Notes: a model not told the origin generated them from the sequence alone. A stretch of DNA of 64,000 nucleotides from Terrabacter terrigena (GCF_042676085.1 NZ_JBHTKH010000010.1:1-64000); one strand, 5' to 3'. Shown: positions 32,531 to 40,703, numbered from the stretch's first letter. A program made the numbers and translations.

Positions 32531-32968
32531 ATGGGAATCGCAGACACCGCCGTCGAGGTGCGTGCTTCCGGGTGGCGCACGCTCGCCGCCCTGCACGGGC
32601 ACATCGAGGCCGCGCTCGAGCGCGAGCTCGTGCGTCGACACGGGCTGTCCGTGGTCGAGTTCACCGTGCTCGACGCCCTCTCACGCCAGGACGGCTGGCA
32701 CATGCGGATGTCGCAGCTGGCGCGGGCCGCGGCGCTCTCCTCGTCGGCCACCACCCGCCTCGTCAACCGGCTCGAGGACCGGGGGCTGCTGAGACGGGTG
32801 CTCTGCGCCGACGACCGGCGCGGCATCTACACCGAGCTCACCCCGGCCGGTCGCCGGCTCCACGCCGAGGCGAGCCCGACCCACGACACCGTGCTGGAGG
32901 AGTCGCTCGACAGCGCGGGCGAGGTGCCCGAGCTGGCAGCGCTCGTCGCCTTCCTGCACGGTGCGTGA
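32531..32968 (+). CDS. MarR family transcriptional regulator
   Basis: A 145-residue winged-helix repressor. HGLSVVEFTVLDALSRQDGW, MSQLARAAALSSSATTRLVN (recognition helix) and RLEDRGLLRRVLCADDRRG with the wing IYTELTPAGRRLHAEASP are in the family order. It likely represses itself and the divergent MFS exporter through the inverted repeat at 32450-32504 and is relieved by a small phenolic or drug-like ligand (family knowledge). The start ATG 32531 is leaderless by position. Confidence 0.9.
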   Translation: MGIADTAVEVRASGWRTLAALHGHIEAALERELVRRHGLSVVEFTVLDALSRQDGWHMRMSQLARAAALSSSATTRLVNRLEDRGLLRRVLCADDRRGIYTELTPAGRRLHAEASPTHDTVLEESLDSAGEVPELAALVAFLHGA

Positions 32969-32991
32969 CGGCGCAACCCGTCGGCCTCGAC

Positions 32992-34074
32992 TCAGAGCCG
33001 ACCGCGGACCGGCGTGCGCTCGACGGGGTCGCCCTCGTCGGGCATGACCATCTCGGCGCGGACGCCGAGCAGGCGCACCTCGCGCTCGGGGTCGAGGGCG
33101 GCGGCCAGGGCCACGGCTGCCTCGACGACGTCGTCGCGCTCCGATGTCGGAGCGGCCAGCTTGCGCGCCTTCGTCTGGGTGAAGAACGGCGCGTAGCGCA
33201 CCTTGAGGGTGACCCGGAAGACCGGGCGGCCCTCCTTGGCGGTGTCGTCGAAGGCCTGACCCGCGAGCTCGCGCACAGCGTCGCGCACCTCGTCAGGCGT
33301 GGTGAGGTTGCGCTGGTAGGTGGTCTCGCGGCTGTGCCCACGCGCGATCCACGGGGTGTCGTCGACGACGGCCGACCCGATGCCGCGGCCCAGCTGGGAG
33401 TACCAGACACCCATGCGCGGCCCGAACTCGCCGACGAGCACGGCCTCGTCGGCGCCGGCGAGCTGACGCACGGTGTCGATGCCGTGACCGGCCAGCCGCT
33501 TCGAGACCTTGGACCCGACGCCCCAGAGGTCGATCGTCGGCCGGTCGCCCATGACCTCGAACCAGTTCTCCCGCGTCAGCCGGAAGACGCCGCGCGGCTT
33601 GCCGAAGCCCGTCGCGATCTTGGCCCGCACCTTGTTGTCGCCGATGCCCACCGAGCTGTGCAGGGAGGTCTCGTCGAGCACCGCGTCGCGGACCCGCTGT
33701 GCGAACTCCTCGGGGTCGTCGGCCTGCACGCCGAGGAACGCCTCGTCCCAACCCAGCACCTCGACGACGACGCCGAAACCGCGCAGCGTCTCCATGACCC
33801 GCTCGGACGCCTCGGTGTAGGCAGGCGCGTCGACGGGCAGGATGACGGCGTCGGGAGCCTTGCGGGCTGCCAGTCGCAGGGGCATGCCCGAGCCGACGCC
33901 GACCCTCCGTGCCTCATAGCTCGCGGTGGACACGACGGCCCGCTCCGTCGGGTCGCCACGTCCGCCGACGATGACGGGCTTGCCGGCGAGCTCAGGTCGT
34001 CGCAGCACCTCGACCGCGGCGATGAACTGGTCGAGGTCGACGTGCAGCACCCAGTGGGCGGGCCCGGCGCTCAT
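32992..34074 (-). CDS. dinB: DNA polymerase IV (Y family), clamp-motif-lacking type
   Basis: A 360-residue translesion polymerase. Catalytic carboxylates are in WVLHVDLDQFIAAVEVLRRP and VVEVLGWDEAFLGVQADDP; SVGIGDNKVRAKIATGFGKP and LWGVGSKVSKRLAGHGIDT (fingers and helix-hairpin-helix) follow. The GWDEAFL variant instead of SIDEAFL, and the lack of a QLxLF-type sliding-clamp motif at the C-terminus (it ends RTPVRGRL), resemble mycobacterial DinB2. Such enzymes are error-prone and incorporate ribonucleotides readily. ATG 34074. It converges on marR with a 23-base gap. Confidence 0.9.
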   Translation of the reverse strand: MSAGPAHWVLHVDLDQFIAAVEVLRRPELAGKPVIVGGRGDPTERAVVSTASYEARRVGVGSGMPLRLAARKAPDAVILPVDAPAYTEASERVMETLRGFGVVVEVLGWDEAFLGVQADDPEEFAQRVRDAVLDETSLHSSVGIGDNKVRAKIATGFGKPRGVFRLTRENWFEVMGDRPTIDLWGVGSKVSKRLAGHGIDTVRQLAGADEAVLVGEFGPRMGVWYSQLGRGIGSAVVDDTPWIARGHSRETTYQRNLTTPDEVRDAVRELAGQAFDDTAKEGRPVFRVTLKVRYAPFFTQTKARKLAAPTSERDDVVEAAVALAAALDPEREVRLLGVRAEMVMPDEGDPVERTPVRGRL

Positions 34075-34114
34075 GCCGCCATTGTGCCCGCGCGCGCCGA
34101 CAGGTGGTGGCGGG

Positions 34115-34534
34115 TCAGCTGCGCGACGGGCGGTCGCGCTTCGCAGGTCGTCGCGGGGGGCTGCTGACCGGCTTGCCTGCGCGGAAGGTGTAGACGGCCG
34201 GCGCCTCGACGGCCTCGGCGGCCTCGGCGGTCTCGGCCGTCTGGGCGGTCTCGGTAGGCGCGACGGGCTCGACGGACTCGTCGCGGGTCGCGGCGGCAGC
34301 ATCGACGTCGTCGTCACGACGGACGGGCCCGGCAGCGGCGTCCTGCTCACGGGCGGCGAGCACGATGCCGTGGAAGAGCATCGCGGCGGCCAGCACGGTC
34401 AGCCCGAACGCCCCGACGGCGAGCGGCACACCGGTGTGGGCACCCCCGAGCTCGGAACGGAGCAGGTGCAGGACCCCGGCGGCCGCACCCACGACCGCGG
34501 AACCGACGAACCAGACGATCGTGCCCCGGGTCAT
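34115..34534 (-). CDS. Hypothetical membrane protein with acidic Ala/Glu tail
   Basis: A 139-residue protein with two hydrophobic segments (TIVWFVGSAVVGAAAGVLHL and PLAVGAFGLTVLAAAMLFHG), then a polar low-complexity region (about 85-120, Thr/Glu/Ala repeats such as TAETAEAAEAVEAPA) and a basic end. ATG 34534 has no leader signal I trust; the frame extends 10 codons further. I do not recognise a family. It lies 40 bases upstream of dinB and may be co-transcribed with it. Confidence 0.6.
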   Translation of the reverse strand: MTRGTIVWFVGSAVVGAAAGVLHLLRSELGGAHTGVPLAVGAFGLTVLAAAMLFHGIVLAAREQDAAAGPVRRDDDVDAAAATRDESVEPVAPTETAQTAETAEAAEAVEAPAVYTFRAGKPVSSPPRRPAKRDRPSRS

Positions 34535-34659
34535 TGAATGCGCCACGAGGTCACTGTGGCACACGCGACCCGCGTCGGCGCCGAGGCCGGCTGGTCGGGT
34601 CTCGTCAACGTGTCGTCAACGTGGCGTCAGCGGCTCGTCAGCGGTTCGCGAGGGCCTCG

Positions 34660-36138
34660 TCAGCGCCCGGACGCGGCCGGCGTGCCCGACTTCGCGGCGG
34701 TCTTCGCGGCCTTCACCGTCGCCTTCGCAGCCTTCGTCGCGGCCTTCTTCTCGGCCTTGGCCTGCGCCTTGACGGCGAGCGCTGCGACGGTGGACTCGGC
34801 CTTCGCGACCCTCGTCACAGCCACCTTCTCCGCCTTCTTCACGGAGCTGAGAAGCGCCTTCGAGCTGGCTGCGGAGCTGGCGCCCCGGACCGGCGACGTC
34901 GCGTCCGTGGCGCCCTTCGTCGCTCCTTGGACCACAGCCCGCGACTCGCGGGCGTGAGCTGCAGCAGCCTTGGCCGCCTTCTCGGCAGCCTTGGCCGCCT
35001 TGTCGGCGGCCTTCTGCGCCGCCTTGTCGGGGGCCTTCTCAGAGGTCTTGTCGGTGGCCCTGTCGATGACCTTGTCGGTGCCCTTGCCAGAGCTCTTGTC
35101 GGCGTTCTTGCCGCCGCTCTTCCCGGCGTTCGCGCCAGAGTGCTTGCTGGTCGCCTTGACGTCGTCGACCTGGTGGCCGACCTTCTCACCCTTGCCGTCG
35201 GACGCGGCGGACTTCGGGCTCAGCGCATCGAGCGAGAGCGTCAGACCCGTAACGTCGGAGACGGCAGACAGCGTCGCCGACGGCGCCTGCACCGACGGGG
35301 TCGCCACGTGCGGGGCGACCGGACCGGCCGAGGCGCCGGCCGACGGGCTGGACGACGCGCCCGGGTGGGTCGCCGACCCAGTGGTGTCGCCCGACGCGGG
35401 CACGGCGGCATACGCGGTCTGCGTGCCGACGGCGAACGGGGAGCTGACGGGCACGCCACCCGCCATGTCGGCTGCGGGACGTCGCTCGTGCGCGGTGACA
35501 GAGGGCACGATGAGCGCCGTGACGGCGGCGCCGAGGAGCAGGGCCGCGCCCCGCTGACCGCCGACCGCCGACAGCGACACCTGGCCACGGACGATCGCGG
35601 CGATGGCTGCGAGCAGCGTCGAGACGCCGATGACGACGAGTCCGGCGGTGAGGCCTCCCACGAGGCAGCTGAAGGCGACGAGCCCGCCGATGACCGCGAA
35701 GCCGGACACCGCCCCTTCGGGAAGTCGGCGGGGGTCGGAGTCGGCGAGCAGGTCGACCGGCTCGGCGGCCAGCAGGCCGGGCCGGGCCGGGAGCGTGAAC
35801 GACGGCTCCTCGAGCACGGCGAAAGCGGACATTTCGGACGTCACGGGGACAGTGTGGACGATCGGGGGCTCGACGTCACGTCGCGACTCGTCGCCGCCGC
35901 CCGCACCCCGTCCCGGACGCTCGTCGCGGAGAGTGCGCGAAGGAGCTCCCGCGGCGGCCCAGAGCTGCCAGCCACGCGGCGGGACGGGCCAGGACGGGTC
36001 GGGCAGCCACCGGTCGACGTCGCCCGGCGCAGCCCTACCAGGGCTCACCGGTCCGCCGTGCGTGGGTGTCGGGCTCGTGGTCACCGGACTCACTTCTCCT
36101 GCGTCAGCGTGGCCGCTCCGTCGAGTGGGGCCTCTCAT
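34660..36138 (-). CDS. Membrane protein with a long histone-like Lys/Ala-rich tail
   Basis: A 492-residue protein. Near the N-terminus it has DRWLPDPSWPVPPRGWQLWA, a Trp/Pro motif common in actinobacterial membrane proteins of unknown role. Three hydrophobic segments follow (about 135-180 and 190-215). A Ser/Thr/Pro/Ala stretch then leads to a tail of about 170 residues built of Lys, Ala, Asp and Ser, for example DKAAKAAEKAAKAAAAHA and KAEKKAATKAAKATVKAAK, resembling histone H1 tails. With three segments the tail would lie outside the membrane, possibly contacting anionic wall polymers. A TACTGT box 6 nt before ATG 36138 suggests a leaderless start. Confidence 0.7.
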   Translation of the reverse strand: MRGPTRRSGHADAGEVSPVTTSPTPTHGGPVSPGRAAPGDVDRWLPDPSWPVPPRGWQLWAAAGAPSRTLRDERPGRGAGGGDESRRDVEPPIVHTVPVTSEMSAFAVLEEPSFTLPARPGLLAAEPVDLLADSDPRRLPEGAVSGFAVIGGLVAFSCLVGGLTAGLVVIGVSTLLAAIAAIVRGQVSLSAVGGQRGAALLLGAAVTALIVPSVTAHERRPAADMAGGVPVSSPFAVGTQTAYAAVPASGDTTGSATHPGASSSPSAGASAGPVAPHVATPSVQAPSATLSAVSDVTGLTLSLDALSPKSAASDGKGEKVGHQVDDVKATSKHSGANAGKSGGKNADKSSGKGTDKVIDRATDKTSEKAPDKAAQKAADKAAKAAEKAAKAAAAHARESRAVVQGATKGATDATSPVRGASSAASSKALLSSVKKAEKVAVTRVAKAESTVAALAVKAQAKAEKKAATKAAKATVKAAKTAAKSGTPAASGR

Positions 36139-36144
36139 AGCAGA

Positions 36145-36187
36145 ACAGTACGGTGCAGAGTCACGTTTTGTACCGCAAATGGTAAAA
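36145..36187 (-). promoter_or_regulatory. Leaderless promoter with AT-rich inverted repeat upstream
   Basis: On the minus strand TACTGT (36150-36145) is 6 nt before ATG 36138. Upstream, TTTTGTACC-GCAAAT-GGTAAAA (36166-36187, plus strand) is an imperfect inverted repeat in an unusually AT-rich patch, placed near the -35 position. It may be an operator for an unidentified regulator. Confidence 0.4.
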
Positions 36188-36284
36188 GGCAGGCAAAGTG
36201 GCCGTTTCGCCGGCCCGGACGTGACCCGGCGCGACGAGCCGCTCGCCGTCCTTGATCCGTTGCCGGAGACCTCGACGCCGGGGG

Positions 36285-38513
36285 CTACCTCGTGCCCGCC
36301 TGACCCTGCTCGGCCGGCTCGGCCGGCTCGACCGGCTCGGCCGGCTCGACCGGCTCGACCGGCTCGACCCGCTCGGCCACGGCACCTGCCGGCACCGCGT
36401 GCAGCTCGCCCGCCAGCCACGCCGGGGTCTGGTCGGAGAAGTGCGCGTCGCGGGAGTCGCCGCTCGCGCCGAACGGCACCACCCAGCGGCTGGCGTCGCG
36501 GTCGGCGAGGTCCCAGACGTAGCGCGCGACCGGGCCGCCGTAGCAGCGGTCGGTCACCCCGGGCGCGCTGGCGGCCGCGAGCACGCAGCCCTTGTCGCCG
36601 CCGACGGGATCGCGCGGCACCGACGGGCCGCGGTCACTGACGTCGAGCGCGTGCAGAGGGTCGAGCCAGTGCCGGTCGCCCCAGACGGCGCCCGGGTCGT
36701 ACTGTCCCGCAACGCTCTCGAGGGCCGCGCGGACACCTTCGGCGACGTCGATGCCGCGCTCGGGGCCGAGTCGTGCCATCGAGTGCCAGCCGGCCCCCAC
36801 CTGGGCCACGACACCCGTCCAGGCCGCGAAGACGGGCGAGTGGCCGCTCGGCTCGAGCATCGGCGCGAGGGTGGGGTGGTGGCAGAACCACCGCACCAGG
36901 GCCGTACGCCACCGGGCGAAGACCGCGGCGCCGTGGCTGTCGGGATCGCTGTGACCGTCCCACGCGAGCAGCACGGCACGCACCTCGGCGGCGCGCCCGC
37001 TGACGTCGGCGGCGTCGACGAGCTCGCGCATCAGGTCGGCCTGGCCGTTGCGGGTGTCGACGTGGATGGCGGCGCAGTCGTCGACGGTGAGGTCGGTGCG
37101 CGACCCGATGAGCGAACGGATGCGCTCGGCCCGGAAGGGTGTCGCGTACTCCACGCCGAGGCCCCCGCCGCTCGCGCGGTCGTTGGCGCTGACCATGACG
37201 TCGGGCACGTCGACCGCGGGCCCCCGACGGTAGCCGTGCCACACGTGCCTCGGGTCCCAGGCAGGCAGCGGCAGCACCATGCCTGCCTCGTCGCGGTCGG
37301 GCACGCGGCCGACGACGAGGTGGCGCATCCGGCCGGTCGTGTCGGCGACGAGCGCGGAGTTGACCGGCTCGACCCAGCGCGACAACGCCCGCTCGACGTC
37401 GTCGACGGTGCGGGCTCGCAGCAGCGGCAGCAGGGCTCCGAAGCCGAGGTCGGCCTCGACCTGGGTGGGCGTGCGCAGACTGTAGGGCGGGGGTCCGGCC
37501 GCCGGCGGTGCGTCCGCGCGGTCGTCGCCCTCCAGGTCCGCGGCGGCGGCCCGTTCGAGCTCGGGCTCGAGACCGGTGACGACGGGCCCTCGTGCCGTGA
37601 CGACCACGGGCACGTGCAGCTCCCCCTCGCCGCGCACCCGGATCGTCTCGGTCGTGTGCTGCGTCGGCTCCCAGCCGTCGGGGCCGCGGGCCTCGAGCAC
37701 GGGGATACGATCGGGACCCGCCCCGTGCCGCAGCCTCTCGAGCGTGAGGTCCTGGTAGTCGGCCATCGCGTTGGTGATGCCCCACGCCACCGACCCCGTG
37801 TGCGCGAAGTGCTGCACACCGGGCACGCCGGGAAAGGTGAAGCCGACGACGTCGAACTCGGGGCACGCCAGCCCCACCTGCTGGTAGCACCCGGGCAGCT
37901 CGATGGTGCGGTGCGGGTCGCCCGCGATGAGCGGCAGGCCGCCGGCCGTCCGGGCGCCGCCGATGACCCAGGCGTTGCTGCCCGAGCGGTCGACGCCCTC
38001 GGCGTGCAGCAGCGGCAGCACGTCCTCGCCGAGGCGATCGGCGACGTGCCCGTTGAAGAGCTTGGCCGGGAAGGTGCCGAACAGCAGGTGGATGCCCCAG
38101 AACACGCCGAGGGGTGTCCAGGGCGCCCACGGGCGCGGCGCGGCGGCATACGCCTCGAGCCCCAGCGCCTCGACCTCGGGCGTGCCCGTCAGTCCTTCGG
38201 CGAGGGCTTCGTCCACACCCTCGACGTATGCCGTCAGCCACGCCTGCGTCTCGTCGTCGAGCCGCTCGAAGCAGCGCCGGACGGTGGCCTCGAGCCGGAC
38301 CTGGCGGGCGAAGCGGTCCCAGGGGACTCCGTCGGCGCCGACGTACTCCGCAGTGCGGCCCTCCATGCGCCAGCGGTGGTGCTCGACCTGCCAGGCCCGG
38401 TCGAGCGCGGTGACCCGGCCCTGCAGGCGGGCGAGCTCCATCACGTCGCCGGCGCGCAGGTGCGGGACGCCGAGCGCGTCCCGGGTCAGGCCGGCGACGG
38501 GACCTCCGGTCAC
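36285..38513 (-). CDS. Penicillin acylase family N-terminal nucleophile hydrolase
   Basis: A 742-residue amidohydrolase precursor of the penicillin-acylase (Ntn) family. LTRDALGVPHLRAG opens the alpha part; the autocleavage site and nucleophile Ser lie in RSGSNAWVIGGARTAGG; LPLIAGDPHRTIELPG, FTFPGVPGVQHFAHTGSVAW and WHGYRRGPAVDVPDVMVSAN are beta-chain motifs. Family members cleave amide bonds of beta-lactams or acyl-homoserine lactones. I see no signal peptide, unlike many relatives, so it may act in the cytoplasm. The tail is a low-complexity (V/A)EP repeat. Its GTG start overlaps the upstream PPOX gene by 4 bases, forming a three-gene unit. Confidence 0.88.
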   Translation of the reverse strand: MTGGPVAGLTRDALGVPHLRAGDVMELARLQGRVTALDRAWQVEHHRWRMEGRTAEYVGADGVPWDRFARQVRLEATVRRCFERLDDETQAWLTAYVEGVDEALAEGLTGTPEVEALGLEAYAAAPRPWAPWTPLGVFWGIHLLFGTFPAKLFNGHVADRLGEDVLPLLHAEGVDRSGSNAWVIGGARTAGGLPLIAGDPHRTIELPGCYQQVGLACPEFDVVGFTFPGVPGVQHFAHTGSVAWGITNAMADYQDLTLERLRHGAGPDRIPVLEARGPDGWEPTQHTTETIRVRGEGELHVPVVVTARGPVVTGLEPELERAAAADLEGDDRADAPPAAGPPPYSLRTPTQVEADLGFGALLPLLRARTVDDVERALSRWVEPVNSALVADTTGRMRHLVVGRVPDRDEAGMVLPLPAWDPRHVWHGYRRGPAVDVPDVMVSANDRASGGGLGVEYATPFRAERIRSLIGSRTDLTVDDCAAIHVDTRNGQADLMRELVDAADVSGRAAEVRAVLLAWDGHSDPDSHGAAVFARWRTALVRWFCHHPTLAPMLEPSGHSPVFAAWTGVVAQVGAGWHSMARLGPERGIDVAEGVRAALESVAGQYDPGAVWGDRHWLDPLHALDVSDRGPSVPRDPVGGDKGCVLAAASAPGVTDRCYGGPVARYVWDLADRDASRWVVPFGASGDSRDAHFSDQTPAWLAGELHAVPAGAVAERVEPVEPVEPAEPVEPAEPAEQGQAGTR
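36307..36369. repeat. Seven tandem 9-bp units GGCTCG(A/G)CC
   Basis: The 3' end of the penicillin-acylase gene has seven 9-bp units (36307-36315, one mismatch, then six of GGCTCGGCC or GGCTCGACC to 36369). They encode the tail EPVEPVEPAEPVEPAEP read from the other strand. Such units change number by slippage without breaking the frame. Confidence 0.8.
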
Positions 38514-38926
38514 GTGGCCTCCTTGAGCCGGCCCCAGCCGTGCCACCGGTCGACGTCGACGACGGCCGTCACGCGAGCGCGGTCGCGCACCCGGTAGGGC
38601 TGCCCGGTGTAGTGCGTCGCGATGCGGTCGATGTCGGCGAGTCCGGGGTCGTCGCGCAGCTCGGCGACGCGGCCCTGGAGGCTGACGTGCGTGATCCAGT
38701 TCTCGGGGTCCATGGCGCTGAGGCTCACCCGCGGGTCGGCGCGCAGCCAGTCGAGGCGCTTGCGGCCGGCGTCCATGTTGACGACGATGCGACCGTCCTC
38801 GAAGAGGTACCAGGTCGGCACCGAGACCGGCTGGCCGTCAGGGCGCACGCAGCTGATCGTCGCGTAGTTCGGTCGGCTCAGGAACTCGGCGACCTCGGCG
38901 GGCAGCGGACCCCGGCCCGCCGTCAC
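38510..38926 (-). CDS. PPOX-class F420-dependent family protein
   Basis: A 138-residue split-barrel protein: LSRPNYATISCVRPDGQPVS, VPTWYLFEDGRIVVNMDAGR, RLDWLRADPRVSLSAMDPEN and VSLQGRVAELRDDPG are typical of the TIGR03618-type F420-binding group. Members reduce or oxidise small molecules with F420 or bind flavin/haem. GTG 38926 overlaps the stop of the upstream hypothetical gene (GTGA), and its own stop overlaps the start of the penicillin acylase, so the three are a tightly coupled operon (38923-39369, this gene, 36285-38513). Confidence 0.85.
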   Translation of the reverse strand: MTAGRGPLPAEVAEFLSRPNYATISCVRPDGQPVSVPTWYLFEDGRIVVNMDAGRKRLDWLRADPRVSLSAMDPENWITHVSLQGRVAELRDDPGLADIDRIATHYTGQPYRVRDRARVTAVVDVDRWHGWGRLKEAT

Positions 38927-39369
38927 CGGTCACCCGACGGCTTGCCCTGGATCGCGCGGAAGAAGGCGTCGGAGAGCCTGCGGAACTGGTGCGCCGTCAG
39001 CGTGATCGGGTCACCGACCGACAGCCCCAGCACCGTGCGCTCGGGGTCGAGGGCGATCTCGGGGTCGGCCATGACGGTGCCGCCGTTCTCCATCAGCGAC
39101 CGCGCCAGGACCCGCACCTCGTCGAGGGCGTTCGTCGAGGTGTCCTTGCCGGGCCGCACCCGGTGGACGAAGAAGGCATCGAGGACGATGAGCATGTTGT
39201 TGAAGTACTCGTACTCGAGGGACTCGAGCGCCCCCTCGAGGGCCGAGACGTCGGCGTCGCCGTGGTCACGGGACGCCTGGGCGACCTCGCGGAACATCGC
39301 GACCTGCGTCTCGACGCGAGAACGACAGGCGTCGACGTAGTCGGGCTCGTACTCCCTCATCCCCAGCAT
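38923..39369 (-). CDS. Hypothetical protein, first gene of the penicillin-acylase operon
   Basis: A 148-residue soluble protein I do not recognise. Conspicuous segments are MREYEPDYVDACRSRVETQV, LEYEYFNNMLIVLDAFFVHR (aromatic-rich, possibly a buried helix) and TLTAHQFRRLSDAFFRAIQ. It looks all-helical with a central beta part. ATG 39369 or ATG 39360 could start it. Its stop overlaps the GTG of the PPOX gene. It is divergent from the DUF2237 gene, 51 bases away. Confidence 0.65.
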   Translation of the reverse strand: MLGMREYEPDYVDACRSRVETQVAMFREVAQASRDHGDADVSALEGALESLEYEYFNNMLIVLDAFFVHRVRPGKDTSTNALDEVRVLARSLMENGGTVMADPEIALDPERTVLGLSVGDPITLTAHQFRRLSDAFFRAIQGKPSGDR

Positions 39370-39408
39370 GGGTTCAGCGTAGCGATCGGGCGGCGGCGTC
39401 CCGGCGAC

Positions 39409-39414
39409 TAGGTT
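39409..39414 (+). promoter_or_regulatory. -10 box of a leaderless promoter for the DUF2237 gene
   Basis: TAGGTT ends 6 nt before ATG 39421, with TGGGGC between. No Shine-Dalgarno sequence is present. Confidence 0.5.
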
Positions 39415-39420
39415 TGGGGC

Positions 39421-39816
39421 ATGGCAGCCCGTGAACGGAACGTGCTCGGCGGTGAGCTCGAGCCGTGTGGCACCGACCCGGTGACCGGCTTCTACCGCAC
39501 CGGCTACTGCACGACCGGGCCCGAGGACCGCGGCAGCCACACCATCTGCGTCGTTGTCACGCCCGAGTTCCTCGCCCACCAGCGCAGCGTCGGCAACGAC
39601 CTCGTCACCCCGCGGCCGGAGTGGCGCTTTCCCGGCCTCACACCCGGCGACACCTGGTGCGTCGTCGCGATCCGGTGGCTGCAGGCGCACCAGGACGGCG
39701 CGGGCGCACCGGTGGTCCTCGCCGCCACGCACGAGCGCGCACTCGAGGTCGTGCCGCTCCAGCTGCTCCAGTCGTATGCCGCCGATGTCCCGGACGACCC
39801 GAGCTCCCTTCTCTGA
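39421..39816 (+). CDS. DUF2237 family protein
   Basis: A 131-residue protein covering the whole of DUF2237: ERNVLGGELEPCGTDPVTGF, YRTGYCTTGPEDRGSHTICV, EFLAHQRSVGNDLVTPRPEW, FPGLTPGDTWCVVAIRWLQA and VVLAATHERALEVVPLQLL. Conserved Cys, His, Asp and Trp residues of the family are kept (C17, C30, C43, and WC at about 80), suggesting an enzyme, but its activity is unknown. It is leaderless by position and followed after one base by the pentapeptide-repeat gene, with which it is likely co-transcribed. Confidence 0.87.
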   Translation: MAARERNVLGGELEPCGTDPVTGFYRTGYCTTGPEDRGSHTICVVVTPEFLAHQRSVGNDLVTPRPEWRFPGLTPGDTWCVVAIRWLQAHQDGAGAPVVLAATHERALEVVPLQLLQSYAADVPDDPSSLL

Positions 39817-39817
39817 C

Positions 39818-40609
39818 ATGGGCGCTCACGGCCTGCCCCGTCTCGAGGCGGACTGCTCGCGGTGCTTCGGTCTCTGCTGCGTCGCTCTGCCCTTCGCCCG
39901 GTCGGCCGACTTCCCCGTCGACAAGTCCGGTGGCGAGCCGTGCCGCAACCTGCTCGCCGACCACCGCTGCGGCATCCACGACCGGCTCCTCGAGGGTGGC
40001 TGGCGAGGCTGCGTGACCTTCGACTGCTTCGGTGCGGGCCAGCAGGTGTCGCAGGTGACCTTCGGAGGGGTCTCGTGGCGCGACGCCCCCGGCACCGCCC
40101 CGACGATGTATGCCGTCCTGCCCGTCATGCGCCAGCTGCACGAGATGCTGTCCCACCTCCTCGAGGCGGCTGCCCTCGATCCCGACCGCAGCACGGAGGT
40201 CGCACTGGCCGGCCTCGTCGACGAGGTCGGCGCGGCCACGAGAGCCGGCCCCGAGAGCCTCCTCGCGGTCGACCTCGTCGAGCTTCGATCGCGCGTCGGC
40301 GAGCTCCTCCGCACCGTGAGCGCCTCAGTGCGCGAACGGCATCGGCGACGTGACGGCATACGCGCGCAGTCACGCCGGGTGCGTCGGGTCGGTGCAGGCG
40401 CCGACCTCGTCGGCGCCGACCTGCGGGGCCTCGACCTCCGGGCGACGGACCTGCGCGGCGCGCTGCTCATCGCCGCCGACCTCAGGGGCGCCGACCTGCG
40501 CTGGGCCGACCTGCTCGGCGCGGACCTGCGCGACGCCGACCTGCGCGGCGCGGTGGTCGACGGCGCCCTCTTCGTCACCCGGCCGCAGCTCGCGGCTGCG
40601 CGCACCTGA
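39818..40609 (+). CDS. Cys-rich (YkgJ-like) protein with pentapeptide-repeat C-terminus
   Basis: A 263-residue protein of two parts. Residues 1-75 hold nine Cys (CSRCFGLCCVALP, EPCRNLLADHRCGIHDRLL, RGCVTFDCFGAG) arranged as in the YkgJ-type metal- or cluster-binding domains. After a helical middle part, residues 195-250 are pentapeptide repeats: GADLVGADLRGLDLRATDLR and GADLRWADLLGADLRDADLR, which fold as a square beta-helix like the DNA-mimic proteins MfpA/Qnr. The coil is only about 11 units long. ATG 39818. Function unknown; the pairing of both modules is known for actinobacterial proteins annotated only as pentapeptide repeat. Confidence 0.8.
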   Translation: MGAHGLPRLEADCSRCFGLCCVALPFARSADFPVDKSGGEPCRNLLADHRCGIHDRLLEGGWRGCVTFDCFGAGQQVSQVTFGGVSWRDAPGTAPTMYAVLPVMRQLHEMLSHLLEAAALDPDRSTEVALAGLVDEVGAATRAGPESLLAVDLVELRSRVGELLRTVSASVRERHRRRDGIRAQSRRVRRVGAGADLVGADLRGLDLRATDLRGALLIAADLRGADLRWADLLGADLRDADLRGAVVDGALFVTRPQLAAART

Positions 40610-40703
40610 CTGCGCGATTGGCGCATTCGCTCGCGCGCGGGCCGGGGACGCCCCACAATCGACCCACAGTCACCAATTGTCCCGTCGAACACCGGAGTCG
40701 ACC

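Noticed and set aside
34580..34665. Degenerate CGTCAACGTG/CGTCAGCGG repeats between two minus-strand genes
   Set aside because: Irregular in length and sequence, near the 3' end of the Lys/Ala-tail gene; no palindrome or promoter function is visible.
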